From Spirometra erinaceieuropaei (taxonomy: Eukaryota > Platyhelminthes > Cestoda > Diphyllobothriidea > Diphyllobothriidae), in NCBI GenBank assembly GCA_902702965.1, contig CACRXP010000887.1, forward strand, positions 109,726 through 173,725: a stretch of DNA of 64,000 bases, given 5' to 3'. Shown here in pieces: positions 10,441-20,559 of this stretch (its first letter is position 1; each line of letters opens with the position of its first letter). The notes beneath the pieces were generated by a model that worked only from the letters and a program-made list of their open reading frames with translations, searched no databases and was not told where the DNA came from. The position numbers were made by a program, and so were the translations under genes.

Positions 10441-10639
10441 AGTGGAACCAGCCTGTAATATTAAGAACGACGGCAGCTACTCAGCTAGCACACATACCTT
10501 CGTTGAACCACCTGCTCAAAGCGGCAACACAAGTAAGCGCGTAATGTCCAGTGATCTGATTGAAGCAACGCATATAAATGGAACACATCAGCCCAGAGAA
10601 CATGGCGTTCGAGATAACAGAGTAGTGCTCAACGGGAAA

Positions 10640-12460
10640 TTCGGCTGATGCAAAACTCAGATGCTTGTACACGAATGCCCAAAGCCTCATATCGAAACTA
10701 GATGAGCTAAAACTTTGCTTTGTCGAGCTGTCTCCAGATTTTTTAGCAATAACCGAGACCTGACTGTCCGGGAATATAAGCGATAACGAAGTAGCCTTGC
10801 CTGGATACCAGATTTATCGGAGGGACAGGGAACATCGTCAGGGTGGTGGTATAGTTGTGGATGTGAATGAAGGCCTGGTAGTGTCGTTAAACACCACCAA
10901 GTTTGCGTGCGGCACGGAAGCTATTTGGTTGACCATCAGGGCTACCGGTTCCCCGTGTCTCGATGTCCTCACTGTCTACCGACCACCTAGGACAGACCAT
11001 ATCGCCGACACTCAACTATTAGTGCAGTTGGAGAAATTTTCCAGTCGACCTAACGTCATGATCATGGGCGACTTCAACGCACCAGGAACAAACTGGAATA
11101 CCCTCCGAGCGTCAGATCCAAAGTCGGCATTCGATTACCGTCTGCTGAACAAAACATTAAAGGCGTCACTCACACAACATGTCATGTTCCCAACGAGAAC
11201 ACGTGAAGGACAAAGGGCAAACTGCCTTGATCTGGTTTTTACGAAAACACCAGACAGCATAGACGAGATCACCTCCATGCCGCCTCTTGGCCGAAGTGAT
11301 CACGTGGTGCTTATGTGGGATTATTCGTTATTCTCCATTTCGCATTCTCCAGACCAAAAAAGATGAAACGTTTGGCGAGGCGACTTCAATCAGATGAGGG
11401 CAAACTTATCCGGTCTCGACTGGGGCTCGGTGTTTACGGGAAATGCCAACGATGACTGGGAGCTGTTCAAGAATGTCCTTCTGCAGCTTATCAATAACCA
11501 CTGCCCACTGACTAGTGTAAGACTGAATAAACGCCCTGGGTGGCTAAATAGCAACCTTAAGAAAGAAATCAACAGGAAGCACAAACTGTGGAGAAAATAC
11601 TGCGTCACTGGGCAAGTTGAATATTTCCAGACCTACAAGACACAGAGGAACAAACTGAGGAACCTGATCATGAAACCGCGACGGGAATTCGAGAAGACCT
11701 TGCTACAAAAAGCAACGCAGAACCCAAAATTGCTCTACATTTACCTCCGACGAAGTACAAGGAGCAGGCATCAAATCCCCTTAATAAGGACTACTGATGG
11801 CGTTGAGATTGCTGATAGTAGTGATAAAGCTGCGTATTTTTCACAGTTTTTCCAATCAGTCTACACAAACGAGTCAAAGTTCATTCCTTCCTCCACAGAA
11901 GAACTGCCGGCCCTAAATGTCAGTGATATACTCTTCTCAGAAGGCATTGTCCGGAGAGAATTAGAGACATTGAACGATTCGAAGTCACCAGGACCAGACG
12001 AGATTCTACCCAAGCTTCTCAAGGAACTTGCCAGTGAGCTTTCTGTGCCTTTGTCGATGCTCTTTCAAACGTCATTTGACACTGGAACACTTACTATCGA
12101 TTGGAAGCTGGCGCATATTACTCCGCTACTCAAAGGAGTTAACAGGGCAGAGACGACAAATAACAGGCCCATAAGCTTGACATGCATTCTCTGCAAAGTT
12201 ATGGAAAGGATCATAAAGACTGAACTGATGCAATTCCTGGAAGTTCATGGCCTACTATCGAAATGCCAACATGGGTTCCGGAAGGGAAGATCCTGCACGA
12301 CAAACATGCTGAAATCTCTACAGAGCTGGACCGAAGCTCTCGACGGCAGGCACGCGGTCCACATAGCCTTCATCGACTTCCAGAAGGCTTTCGACACTGT
12401 GCCACACCAGAGGCTGCTATACGAACTTAAAAAAAATAGGGATCGGTGCCAACTTCCTTA
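10640..12460 (+). pseudogene. CR1-A ORF2: endonuclease and N-terminal RT
   Basis: Reading starts with LRCLYTNAQSLISKLDEL near 10650 (endonuclease start with the metal-binding Asn). An ET motif follows, but the codon expected to be Trp in 'ETWLS' is a stop (10757). The 10797-11366 frame then reads PGYQIYRRDREHRQGGGI, MIMGDFNAPGTNW (catalytic Asp/Asn) and LGRSDHVVL (catalytic Asp/His). A second stop separates this from the 11394-12461 frame, which has the linker (WLNSNLKKEINRKHKLWRKY) and RT blocks SPGPDEILPKLLKELA, NNRPISLTCILCKVMERI, HGFRKGRSCTTNM and IAFIDFQKAFDTVPHQRL (motif A). An extra base in an A-run near 12430 shifts the frame. The protein would nick DNA and copy element RNA. Confidence 0.9.
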
Positions 12461-13440
12461 AATGGATTGAAAACTTCCTTTTGGGTCGGCACCAGGTTGT
12501 CTGCATCAGTCGGGGAAAATCAGATCCGGCTATGGTCGGGAGTGGTGTCCCCCAGGGTTCAGTTCTGGGACCCATTTTGTTCCTTATCTACGTGGACGAT
12601 GTCGCAAGAGATTTAGACTGTGAAGTTGCAATGTTTGCGGATGACATGAAGATATGGAGTGTAATTCGGGGTCCTTCCGATGAAGACAGACTGCAGATGA
12701 ACCTGAATCTGTTGGAGGAGTGGTCAAACCGTTGGCTCCTGCGGTTCAACGTTGCCAAATGTAGCATACTTCGCCTAGGCAACACAGCCAGATCCGCCAG
12801 CGCAAGAGGCTACTTTCTGGGCGGTGCAGCCCTACAAGAGGTCGAAGCCCAAAAGGACCTCGGTGTGCTGACGACGAGTTCCCTAAAACCGTCCGCCCAC
12901 TGTTCGAGGGTGGCAAAAAGCGCAATGTCTGTACTGTACGCCATCAAGCGTGCATTTATGTACTTTGACGAAGAAGCTTTCTCTAAGACATTCGGAACAT
13001 TCGTCCGGCCGCATTTAGAGTACGGCATACAAGCTTGGAGGCCATGGGCTGTTGTGGATCAAAACTGCCTCGAAAGAGTCCAGAGGAGAGCCACGAAGAT
13101 GGTTAGGGGTCAAAGCTCCTTTCCTTATGCAACCCGCCTAGTAAATCTGAACCTCTTTCCTTTGAGTTACAGGCAACTTCGCGGAGATCTCTTGCAAGCC
13201 TTCCGCATTGTTAAGGGGTTGTATTGCAGTCTGGCCTTCGAGGACTTTTTTGAATTTGCTACCACGACCAACCTCCGAGGTCACCTGTTAAAACTGCGCA
13301 CTCAGCATGCAAGGTTGGATGTACGGCAGTTCTCCTTCTCTGTTTGAGTGGCCAAACCATGGAATGCCCTTCTCGCAGATGTTGTGATGTCACCATCCAT
13401 ATAAAGATTTAAAATGAATCTTGACATATTTATGTTCCAA
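12461..13440 (+). pseudogene. CR1-A ORF2: RT palm and C-terminal domain
   Basis: After the A-run frameshift, the RT continues with FLKWIENFLLGR, GVPQGSVLGPILFLIYVDDV (motif B) and MFADDMKIW (motif C, catalytic Asp pair intact) near 12630-12655. The thumb follows (W.LRFNVAKC), then the C-terminal domain with KDLGVLT, FVRPHLEYGIQAWRPW, RRATKMV, FPLSYRQLRGDLLQAF and the 'TTTNLRGH' block. A stop at 13345 interrupts a still recognisable ending (VAKPWNALLADVV). The catalytic residues are preserved, so only a handful of indels and stops separate this copy from an open frame. Confidence 0.9.
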
Positions 13441-13607
13441 AATGACCAGGAGCGATGAGAAGTGGAGCTCACCCCCTGTAACCCGTTCTCATTTTGTCCT
13501 ACAATTATGGGCGTGTTTGAACTATTTCAGCCCAGAACATTTAGCTGTATACCACACATTTTTTACGTTGCAAATAGAGTACTCAAAGGCTTACGCCTAT
13601 TTCCCTC

Positions 13608-13629
13608 AATAAACTGAACTGAACTGAAC
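13608..13629 (+). terminator. CR1-A 3' end: AATAAA and CTGAA-repeat tail
   Basis: AATAAA at 13608-13613 is followed by three to four CTGAA units. The shared inverted copy at 132-150 shows the same junction, which supports it as the element's true 3' terminus. Short tandem repeats at the 3' end are typical of CR1-group LINEs. Confidence 0.75.
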
Positions 13630-14440
13630 AGGATACACGAAGACTGCAGACAAGGGGCGAGCTGTCGTTCATAAAATTCAATATCGTCCAATGTATGGTG
13701 ACGCACATAATATCAATGGGAGGAAGCAAAAATATGTCTCCTCGGCGGTATCTCTTGAAAAATCAGTCAATTAAAATGTGCACTTTCAGAAAGATCTTGG
13801 AGTATTCGTTAAAAGTTGTGCATGTGTGACAACGCACTGTTCTAGTGTAACAGCGCAGACAACGTCAGGTATGAGGGTAATACGCAGAGCATTTGTAAAA
13901 CTGGACACAGACATCTTCCTTACCTTATACGGATCATTTATGTGGCCATGCCTATAATATGCGATATGGATTTGGCGAACGTGACGTCAAAAAGACATAG
14001 ATAATCTAAAGGTGCACAGCAACGTGCTATAAACCTTTTTTGAACTCAGAAACCGACGTACGAACAGATTCTGCCGTTTTAAACCACTATCCCCTCACTA
14101 AAGACAAGATAGATGTGACCTTATGCTAACGAATGTCGCTACGAAGCTTGGATTTGATGTAGACAAGGAGGATCTTTTCGAAATGACATGGAGGGCGCAA
14201 TTTTGACGTCATTATTGCAAACGCAAAAAGGAACTCAGATTCATCAATCGACGTCCATTCTATCTCTCGCAAAGGGTCATTCGACAGTGGGATTCCTTGT
14301 CAGCGTATGCCGTGCATTGCCCCAATGTGAGTGTGATTGCGAGGCTTCTGGATACACATCTGTTAAAGGCCAGCCAGAACACTCCAAAGCCCATTTTGTA
14401 AGTCAGTTGTACTTTTAATATGCTACTTTCTTGATTTTAA
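13630..14440 (+). pseudogene. LINE reverse transcriptase fragment, downstream half of the split copy
   Basis: Directly after the CR1-A tail, a plus-strand frame reads SFIKFNIVQCMV, equivalent to the RT thumb 'W.L.FN..KC.VMH'. Other frames then give FQKDLGVFVKSCACVTTHC, VIRRAFVKLDTDIFLTLYGS ('IRRAF...D.DIFL.LY..FVRPHLEY' block) and FINRRPFYLSQRVIRQWDSL ('RVIR.WN.LP' ending) followed by LLDTHLL. The order fits the C-terminal third of a CR1/Jockey-type protein. It is heavily mutated. With the piece at 8502-8770 it forms one LINE interrupted by CR1-A. Confidence 0.75.
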
Positions 14441-14629
14441 TAACCCATTTGTTTGCATTAGCTCTAACACAGTTGAACATACTGAGTGGAAATGCAGTCA
14501 ATATGCTGTTCGCTACTATTTAGCAAATACGCCGGTTTTTTAACACTCCTGTCACATGCTGAAATGGCCGGTAATCTTTGCAACATAACTCCTCTTCATA
14601 CAGACTTGTGTTTGCTTTAATACAGTTTT

Positions 14630-14960
14630 CGAATCCATCCGTTGTTTACTCCATATGCAATGATTTGATTGATTCGCAACCATGGAACAGTCAATTGGAT
14701 TGGAGACTCTAAGTGACAAACTGGCGTCATTAAGATAATCAGAGCGTTGACCGGCTCAGGTCTAGGTGTACTTAGAGGAAATAGGGAAACGGTTTGCTCC
14801 ATCTGTATACTGTTCCCTCCTATATGAAGGCGTCGCTTTCTTCAGTAGATTCTGCGTTCTCTGTCTGAGTAACGTTTTCTGGCAATAACACTGGTCTAGC
14901 TGGAATTCGAAACCTGTACGTTGTGTTTACTTCATCCTCGTCTAGCCTTTGGGTAGGATT
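14630..14960. repeat. dispersed repeat family C, copy 1
   Basis: Blocks such as 'agtcaattggattg', 'ggctcaggt.taagt/aggtgtact' and 'tttgctcca', plus a 'cgcttctttcag'-like block, recur in the same order at about 25370-25610. No frame is conserved. The 190 bases before it (14441-14629) show nothing recognisable. Confidence 0.6.
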
Positions 14961-15274
14961 TCGATGACGTGTTCAGTCGCAATCAGTGCCACATACCGGA
15001 CTGCCCTGCTCCTCTTAAACATGATCAAATTAGGGATTACCTCCCAAGGGAGGTCGGTTGAAGTGGATAGCGAAAGATTATGCGAAAAAAACGCTTTTTG
15101 TCGTAAATAACGCAATTTGCATCAGAGGACTCCTTCTTACTTTGCACAAGCCTGACTGGTCCGGAGCTATCCTATTCGGTTTGTCCAGCAGAAATATATG
15201 TTCTGTTGAGCATTAGACGTCACGTGTAACATATGGGGCCATGAGTTAATCAACGTAATGACATTTTTGTTTTT
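14961..15274. other. no gene recognised
   Basis: There is no conserved frame, repeat match within the window or structured RNA signal here. It lies between family C and the start of CR1-B, and part of it may be CR1-B leader. Confidence 0.4.
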
Positions 15275-15988
15275 GTGGCATTAGAAAGGTGTTCGAGTTC
15301 CCTGGGATGCGGCGCGCAACTCGCAAGAGCCAGAAGACGCCAGATTACTATTTGGAAACGTGCCCAATACACTGACATTCAGTTTAAGCAGACAGTAGTA
15401 GATTCAGAAGAGGACGATAGACTCGAAAACTCACACAAAATATGTAGCACTTTTGACCCAAAAATAGTTCGCGAATCTGTCCGGGCTAAGCTCCGCTTTC
15501 TTTATGCAAATGCTCAGAGTTTGTTCCAGAAAATAGATGAGCTGAAATGGTGGATATGAGATACGCAGCCGGATGTCATTTCTATCACAGCGACTTGGTT
15601 CCAGATCGAAGTCTTGGGTGTCAAAATTACACTCGATGGCTACCAACTTTTTAGCCGGGACAGACAACATAAAAAAGGAAGGGGAATAGCGGTCTACGTC
15701 AAAAGAGGAATCATCGCGTCAGAACACAAAACCGATTGCTCCAGCAACTGTGAAACACTGTGGTTAAAAGTGAGGATGCGTGGGGCACCTAATTGAATTT
15801 TCTGACCATATACAGGTCGCCCAATCAGACTGCTGAGGTTGACGAGGCGATGTTTGGGTTAATTAAAGAGGTGTCACAAAACTAAGAGGTACTGAAAGCC
15901 GGAGCCTTCAACGCACGCATGGTCGACTGGAACAATTTACTAGTAAATATTTCGCAAAATCCATTTGATTACAGGCTCTTGAAGCTAA

Positions 15989-15997
15989 CGGCTAATC
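15989..15997. repeat. 9-bp target-site duplication, left copy
   Basis: CGGCTAATC at 15989-15997 is repeated exactly at 16389-16397, flanking the 391-bp insertion. A 9-bp duplication is typical of Mutator-group transposons; 8-9 bp could also be hAT. Confidence 0.65.
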
Positions 15998-16268
15998 GGT
16001 TGGATACCAGTGTCGCAACACTCCGTAACTGATGCTAGTATTATTGCAGTTAGTTACCCATACTGTAAGCGTTGGTAGAGTAGCATTGGCAGCCGTGGTG
16101 GCGGTGGTAGTAGTAGTACTAATAGTAGGATTACTAGTAGTATTCGCCGTATCAGTGGTGGTAGACGGGGGAAAAAGTTTTCTTCAGTGTTGCGACACTG
16201 TATTCCCGCCAGTGGTAGTAGTATTAGTAGTAACAGCGGTAGTAGTGGTAGTAGTAGTAGCAGTAGTG

Positions 16269-16312
<44 letters not shown>

Positions 16313-16388
16313 GGTAGTAGTAGTCCGCCCGTAAGACAGGCTGGTGGGGGAGTAGACAATTCTAAGTGTTGCGACACTATATTCCCGC
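15998..16388. mobile_element. small inverted-repeat element with GTA/GTG-rich core
   Basis: The insertion has the 14-bp block AGTGTCGCAACACT at 16009-16022 near its left end and the exact reverse complement AGTGTTGCGACACT at 16365-16378 near its right end, set about 10 bp in from each boundary. A second copy of the right-end block plus TATTCCCGCC lies inside at 16186-16209. Between the blocks are degenerate GTA/GTG repeats (16100-16165 and 16207-16325). There is no transposase. Flanking 9-bp direct repeats and uninterrupted LINE homology on both sides prove it is an insertion. It is best described as a MITE of Mutator-like or hAT-like type. Confidence 0.7.
16207..16325 (+). repeat. GTA/GTG microsatellite
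   Basis: Imperfect (GTA)n with GTG, GTC and GCA variants, the longest pure run being near 16280-16310. Long Val- or Ser-only frames here are artefacts. Confidence 0.9.
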
Positions 16389-16397
16389 CGGCTAATC
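16389..16397. repeat. 9-bp target-site duplication, right copy
   Basis: An exact copy of the CGGCTAATC found at 15989-15997; LINE homology continues from here. Confidence 0.65.
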
Positions 16398-16569
16398 TTT
16401 TTCTGGCACGAAACGTCACGTTCCGAACCAGGATCAGAGAGGACCAAAGGGCAAATTGTCTGGACCTCGTCCATACAAAAGACCCAATTAGCCCTGGCGA
16501 ACTTAGGTCCATAACACCGCTCGGTAAGACTGACCATGTCATGCTGTTTTGGGAATACCGCCAATGCAG

Positions 16570-18835
16570 CCAACAAGTGAATATGACTGAGTCTCGGTTG
16601 AATTTTTGGCGAGGAGATTTTGCCGCCATGAGAAGGGAATTATCTGCAGTGGACTGGAATGACGTTCTTTCCTGTGTTCCAGACGTTGCCTGGAACACTC
16701 AAAGGATTTGTAACCGACATCATGCATCGAAACTTTCCAACAAAGATAGTCAAAAAGAATAATCTTCCTGCCTGGATGAAGCTAGATATAAAGAACGAAG
16801 TAAACCGGAAGAACAAACTATGGAGGTGTGCAACAACAAAACAACCATCTCATTACGAGCAGTTTCGTCGAAAGCAAAACGAGGTAAGATCGGCTATCCG
16901 CAGGTCGGGGAAGGAGTATGAAACGCGAGTTACGGAATGGGCCATCGATAAGCCAAAAGTGCTCTTCAGTTACATGAACAGTAAGTTAAAGAAAGGAGAC
17001 GGTCTTAGTGTTGAAAGGAGAAAGCAATGAGAATATCATCGAAAATGACGCTAAGGCAGAACATCTAAGCCGGTTTTTCGTATCTGTTTTCTCCGAGAAA
17101 AGGGACTTCGACGAGGCTAGATTGTCTCCTGGGACGGTCGACGAAATAATAGAAAACATCGACTTCACGGAAGAAGATGTGAGGAAGGAACTTCTAGCGC
17201 TTAAGGATTGTAAGTCTCCGGGACCAAAACAAATACCGTCAAAAGTTCTGAGGGAGTTGGCTTGCGAACTCGCCAGACCGCTTTTGCACATATTTAGACC
17301 GTCATTTGGCTGAGGCGTTCTCCCCCCTGATTGGAAAGCTGCAAACGTATACCCCATTCACATGGGTGGATCTAGAACATGTGCAAACAATTATCGGCCG
17401 GTGGGCCTGACGTACATTTGCTGCAACGTCATGGAGATAATAGTCAAAAAAGCCATAATGACGTTCCTTGAGGAAAATAATCTCATTGCTAGTTCCCAAC
17501 ATGGCTTTCGACTAAACCACTCCTGCCTAACTAATATGCTCTACTCAACTGAGCAGTGGTAGCGCTCGTAAGACGAAGGAAAAAAGGTCGATATCGGTTA
17601 CATTGATTTTGAGAAAGCCTTTGATAGTGTTCCACACCACCGGTTACTTTAAAAGGTCTGAGAGTCAGGGATAAGGGAGAACATATTAAACTGGATAAAA
17701 GACCTTCTGACTGGTCGATCAAATTTTGTGTGTATTGGTATCGTGAGGTTAACGCCAGTGCCTGTTGTGGATGGAGTTCTCCAGGACTTTGTACTCCGAC
17801 CAGTACTGTTTTTACTTTATGTCAACGACTGTATAAATGGTCTGGACTGCAGTAAAGTCATGTTTGCCGATGACATCAAGTTATGGCGAGCGATCAACGG
17901 GAAAAATTATGAACGGGCCCTGCAAGAAGGACTGAACCGTCTATGCGAATAGTCTGACAAATGGCTGCTGAAGTTTAACCTTGAGACTTGCGTCGCGCTG
18001 CGACTCAAAACGAATGGAAGAGCCGATGGAGAAGATCACCATTACCTGGGTGCCTTTCAAATGTGACTGAGCAAAAAGATCTTGCGATCAACATTTTGTC
18101 GACTCTTAAATCTTTAGAGTTGCGAAAATGCCCATGACAGTAATCAGAAGACGAGGTGGCGATCATACGTAGCTTTTGGTAAACTTTCGTCGGCCAGTAC
18201 ATTTATATAGGAACAGGGTGCGTTAGGGCAGCCAAAAGGGCAACCAGTGTCCACTTTGCAGTTAAACGAACTTTCATAGACATAGATAAAAAGTTATTTG
18301 AAAAAGTATACGGAGCGTTCATTCTTTCGCATCTGGAATATGGAATCCAAGCGTAGCGCCCGTGGCTAAAAAGGATTATAAGTTGCTATAAAGAGTTCAG
18401 AAGAGAGCCACAAAAATTGTGAAAGGCCTCAGAACTTTACCTTACAACTGCAGACTTAGTGAACTTAGACTATTTCCTCTTGATTACAAGCAGACTCGAG
18501 AAGATCTCATACAGGCGTCTCGGATATTGAAGAACCGGGACTGTGCCCTAAACCTCGACGATTTCTTCACACTGGCCACAACAACAAACCTGCGTGGGAA
18601 CTCTCTAAAACGTAGAGGATCCCGGTGCCGCGTGGACGTTCGCAGATACTCTTTTTCACAGCGAGTCGTCGGTGCCTGGGGCGGGCTTCGCGAGGACGTG
18701 GTAATGGTGGACCCCACGGAGACATTCAAGCAAACACTAGATGTATATCTGCTTGGAAATTACCGCTTGTCTGGACAGGACAGTTATGTTGTGCCATACC
18801 AACGTCGTGCATACACCTACCGTTTATGCGGATGA
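16570..18835 (+). pseudogene. CR1-B ORF2: linker, RT and C-terminal domain
   Basis: Linker: WMKLDIKNEVNRKNKLWRC near 16770-16825, parallel to CR1-A. RT blocks: KSPGPKQIPSKVLRELA (about 17210-17265), NNYRPVGLTYICCNVMEIIV (17388-17445), SQHGFRLNHSC (17495-17530) and DIGYIDFEKAFDSVPHHRLL (17590-17650). These are followed by a worn G-V-x-Q block (DGVLQDFVLRPVLFLLYVND) and MFADDIKLW (17860-17886), the intact catalytic box. C-terminal: KLFEKVYGAFILSHLEYGIQ, FPLDYKQTREDLIQASRIL, TTTNLRGNSLK and VDVRRYSFSQRVVGAWGGL. Stops and frameshifts are spread along the length. The frame is also cut by the 18143-18212 insertion. It is a dead copy with many catalytic residues still readable. Confidence 0.88.
18143..18212 (+). 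mobile_element. stray Penelope-like terminal repeat inside CR1-B
   Basis: ATCAGAAGACGAGGTGGCGA followed by a TACGTAGCTTTTGGTAAA block and 'cagtacatttatata' matches the outer part of the inverted termini of the Penelope-like cassette at 50625-51512. LINE homology is present on both sides, so about 70 bp of a Penelope end has been inserted or transferred here without any coding sequence. Confidence 0.7.
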
Positions 18836-19129
18836 TTGTCATTTCACTTTACTGATATCATCTACAACTGAATGTCCTCGAGTTTCGGCCCTGAATTCTC
18901 AATAAAAAATGTTCCGTTAAGTGTATATATTACTGACAACATTTTGGTGACATGTTTATTTAATGGTAGATATTGCATGTGTCGTTTTCAAGAGGGTTTT
19001 CAAAGGCATTGCCCATTACTCTTAAAAATATCCTGACCTGAAATTCTGCGCGAATCATCTGGCATTCACATTTCCCAACCACATTCTCAAAGATAAGTGT
19101 ACGTTGCGTTGACGCATGAACTCTTGAAG

Positions 19130-19490
19130 AGCATACAATCAGACTTGCTGTTAATACACCATACCACGTAACGAGTGCTCCGCGATCTGCAAAAGCTTAC
19201 CTCAAGCTGGCCAGGTTTCCGTCTATCCCTTCTATCTATCCGTTACCGTGTGGATGACAGACCGTGTTGCAAGTCTTATCGACCCACAATTACTCACAAA
19301 ATCTGTGGAAAACTGCATTTTTGAATTACGTTCATTGATCAGAGTTAATCTGGTCTGAGGCGCCTCGCCTACGCAGACAACAGGAAAAATAGTCCGGGGT
19401 ACTGTTTTAGCCGACATATATGGCAGGGAGTCAACTTCGTCTTTTTTACTAAAGAAGTCAACCATAATTAGAATATATTCAATACTAAGA
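19130..19490 (-). pseudogene. Ty3/gypsy integrase fragment
   Basis: The minus-strand frame begins MVDFFSKKDEVDSLPYMSAK, like the integrase catalytic core 'MVDYFSKWVEAIPL..QTA' with the first Asp. It continues to TIFPVVCVGEAPQTRL and INERNSKMQFSTDFV, a degraded 'G.P..L.SDQGRNF.S..F...C' (second Asp lost). A different frame then carries HPHGNG, the 'P.HPQGNGQVER' region, with a stop at the Gln before the catalytic Glu, and NLASLR.AFADRGALVTWY. Upstream (about 19690-19760) LVNNGVLFYQDGDPRDR matches the pre-integrase linker. It is a strongly mutated relic of a gypsy lineage unlike the one at 5.3-8.5 kb. Confidence 0.75.
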
Positions 19491-20559
19491 CGGCTATCTC
19501 AACAGTTCTGCGGTTGCTTTATATCCAATCAGAAATGGCTGAATCTCGGTTCTATTTATTTGTGCCAACGGCCTAGGCTGGTTGGTTAGCGAAGTTTAAC
19601 AAGGAGCTCTCCACCAAAGGGCCCGCGTGGTCTTGCGGATTCTAATTTGACGTGGTTGGGTGTGTTTCTGCTGAGGACATCTTCCATTCTAAATACTGGC
19701 TAGACAGCACGCGATCTCTTGGATCACCATCTTGGTAGAATAGAACCCCATTATTCACGAGCATTTTATTCCAGACAGCGTGCATTTAGCGCGTATCTTA
19801 GCTACACCGCCGATTTTTATACTCTAAGAGATCGAAAATCGCCTAGTCTTCTATGATGATGTGGTTTGATGTGGGGACCCCCCTGAGACGACTTTGGTAA
19901 TCTTGAAGTGATACGTCACTAATGTTGATGCCTATGGGAGAAAGGCAGTCACCATGGGAACGAAAAAACTCCCTCGAGTGACCAGCGACATTTTCGCCTC
20001 AGAGACCCGCCTAGTATACGCAGTCCAATTTATATCCAGACCGTTTCATCTGAAACCTTGCGATATGGCACTAGCTATTTCTGGCGTCCTAAAATTAAGC
20101 TGGCAAAGTGTGTGCTGTTTTAATGAAGAGTCTATAGTACTATAGTATAGTTATCAGTTTTCTTCGACGAGGTATGCAAGCACAAGCTTTTCCGTCCTCT
20201 TGCACAAACCTGCGTTCTGTCTTGCCAAGTCACTGCGCTGCATACCGAATTGCGTATTTGGTGTCGTTCGTCTGCTGTTACGGCCGAACCGCATTAATTG
20301 CAGCCCCACTTTTAACAATCTGCAATATAAAAGTTCCCATGTGCTCTCTCACACCCAAGGAAATGGGAACTGGATAGGAACAATGTCTATTCTTGAGGGT
20401 ATGAAAATTCGTCTCGCCCTCTGATGTCCACGTAAATTTCAATTATTTCTGTGCAGGTAAGACAGTCATTTGATTGTAGCTCTTACTGCACTATATGTAG
20501 TATGAAGAGAGTCATAAGAATCGTTCGACTTCCGACAATTATTTGGTGTGAGGCGGTAA
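19491..20559 (-). mobile_element. decayed middle part of the minus-strand gypsy
   Basis: Between the RT relic and the integrase relic, which share orientation and order, the only recognisable piece is the pre-integrase linker near 19690-19760. RNase H is expected at about 20.0-20.5 kb, but no D-E-D-D motif could be read with confidence. Confidence 0.5.

Larger units (their letters stand above)
8800..13629 (+). mobile_element. nearly full-length CR1-like LINE (CR1-A)
   Basis: This element has an ORF1 region, an APE endonuclease, an RT with FADD box, a C-terminal domain and a defined 3' end: an AATAAA at 13608-13613 followed by CTGAA repeats to 13629. The same 3' end occurs inverted at 132-142. 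The 5' edge is not sharp; it is placed between the end of the split LINE (about 8770) and the first ORF1 codons. Both ORFs carry a few frameshifts and stops, so the copy is inactive but relatively young compared with the other LINEs here. Confidence 0.85.
15470..16560 (+). pseudogene. CR1-B ORF2: endonuclease, interrupted
   Basis: The frame reads LRFLYANAQSLFQKIDELKW, then a stop. The 15614-15796 frame has LDGYQLFSRDRQHKKGRGIA (equivalent to CR1-A's PGYQIYRRDREHRQGGGI). Near 15890 a degraded form of the GDFNA box appears as AGAFNA, so the catalytic Asp is lost. At 15970-15997 comes FDYRLLKL, where CR1-A has FDYRLLNK. After the insertion, reading resumes with ARNVTFRTRIREDQRANCLD and LGKTDHVMLFWEY (SDH box, here TDH). 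The endonuclease would have made the priming nick. It is inactivated by stops, a mutated active site and the insertion. Confidence 0.85.
15275..18905 (+). mobile_element. CR1-like LINE copy B (CR1-B) with two insertions
   Basis: This is a long but decayed CR1-like copy of a different subfamily from CR1-A. It includes endonuclease (15470-16560), linker (16600-17030), RT (17040-17990) and C-terminal domain (18060-18835), ending near an AATAAAAAA run at about 18900. The reading frame is interrupted by a 391-bp inverted-repeat insertion at 15998-16388 and by a 70-bp Penelope-type terminus at 18143-18212. No ORF1 region could be recognised upstream. Confidence 0.85.

Noticed and set aside
16032..16334. 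100-codon valine-rich frame and overlapping serine- or leucine-rich frames
   Set aside because: They are translations of a GTA/GTG microsatellite within a non-coding insertion.
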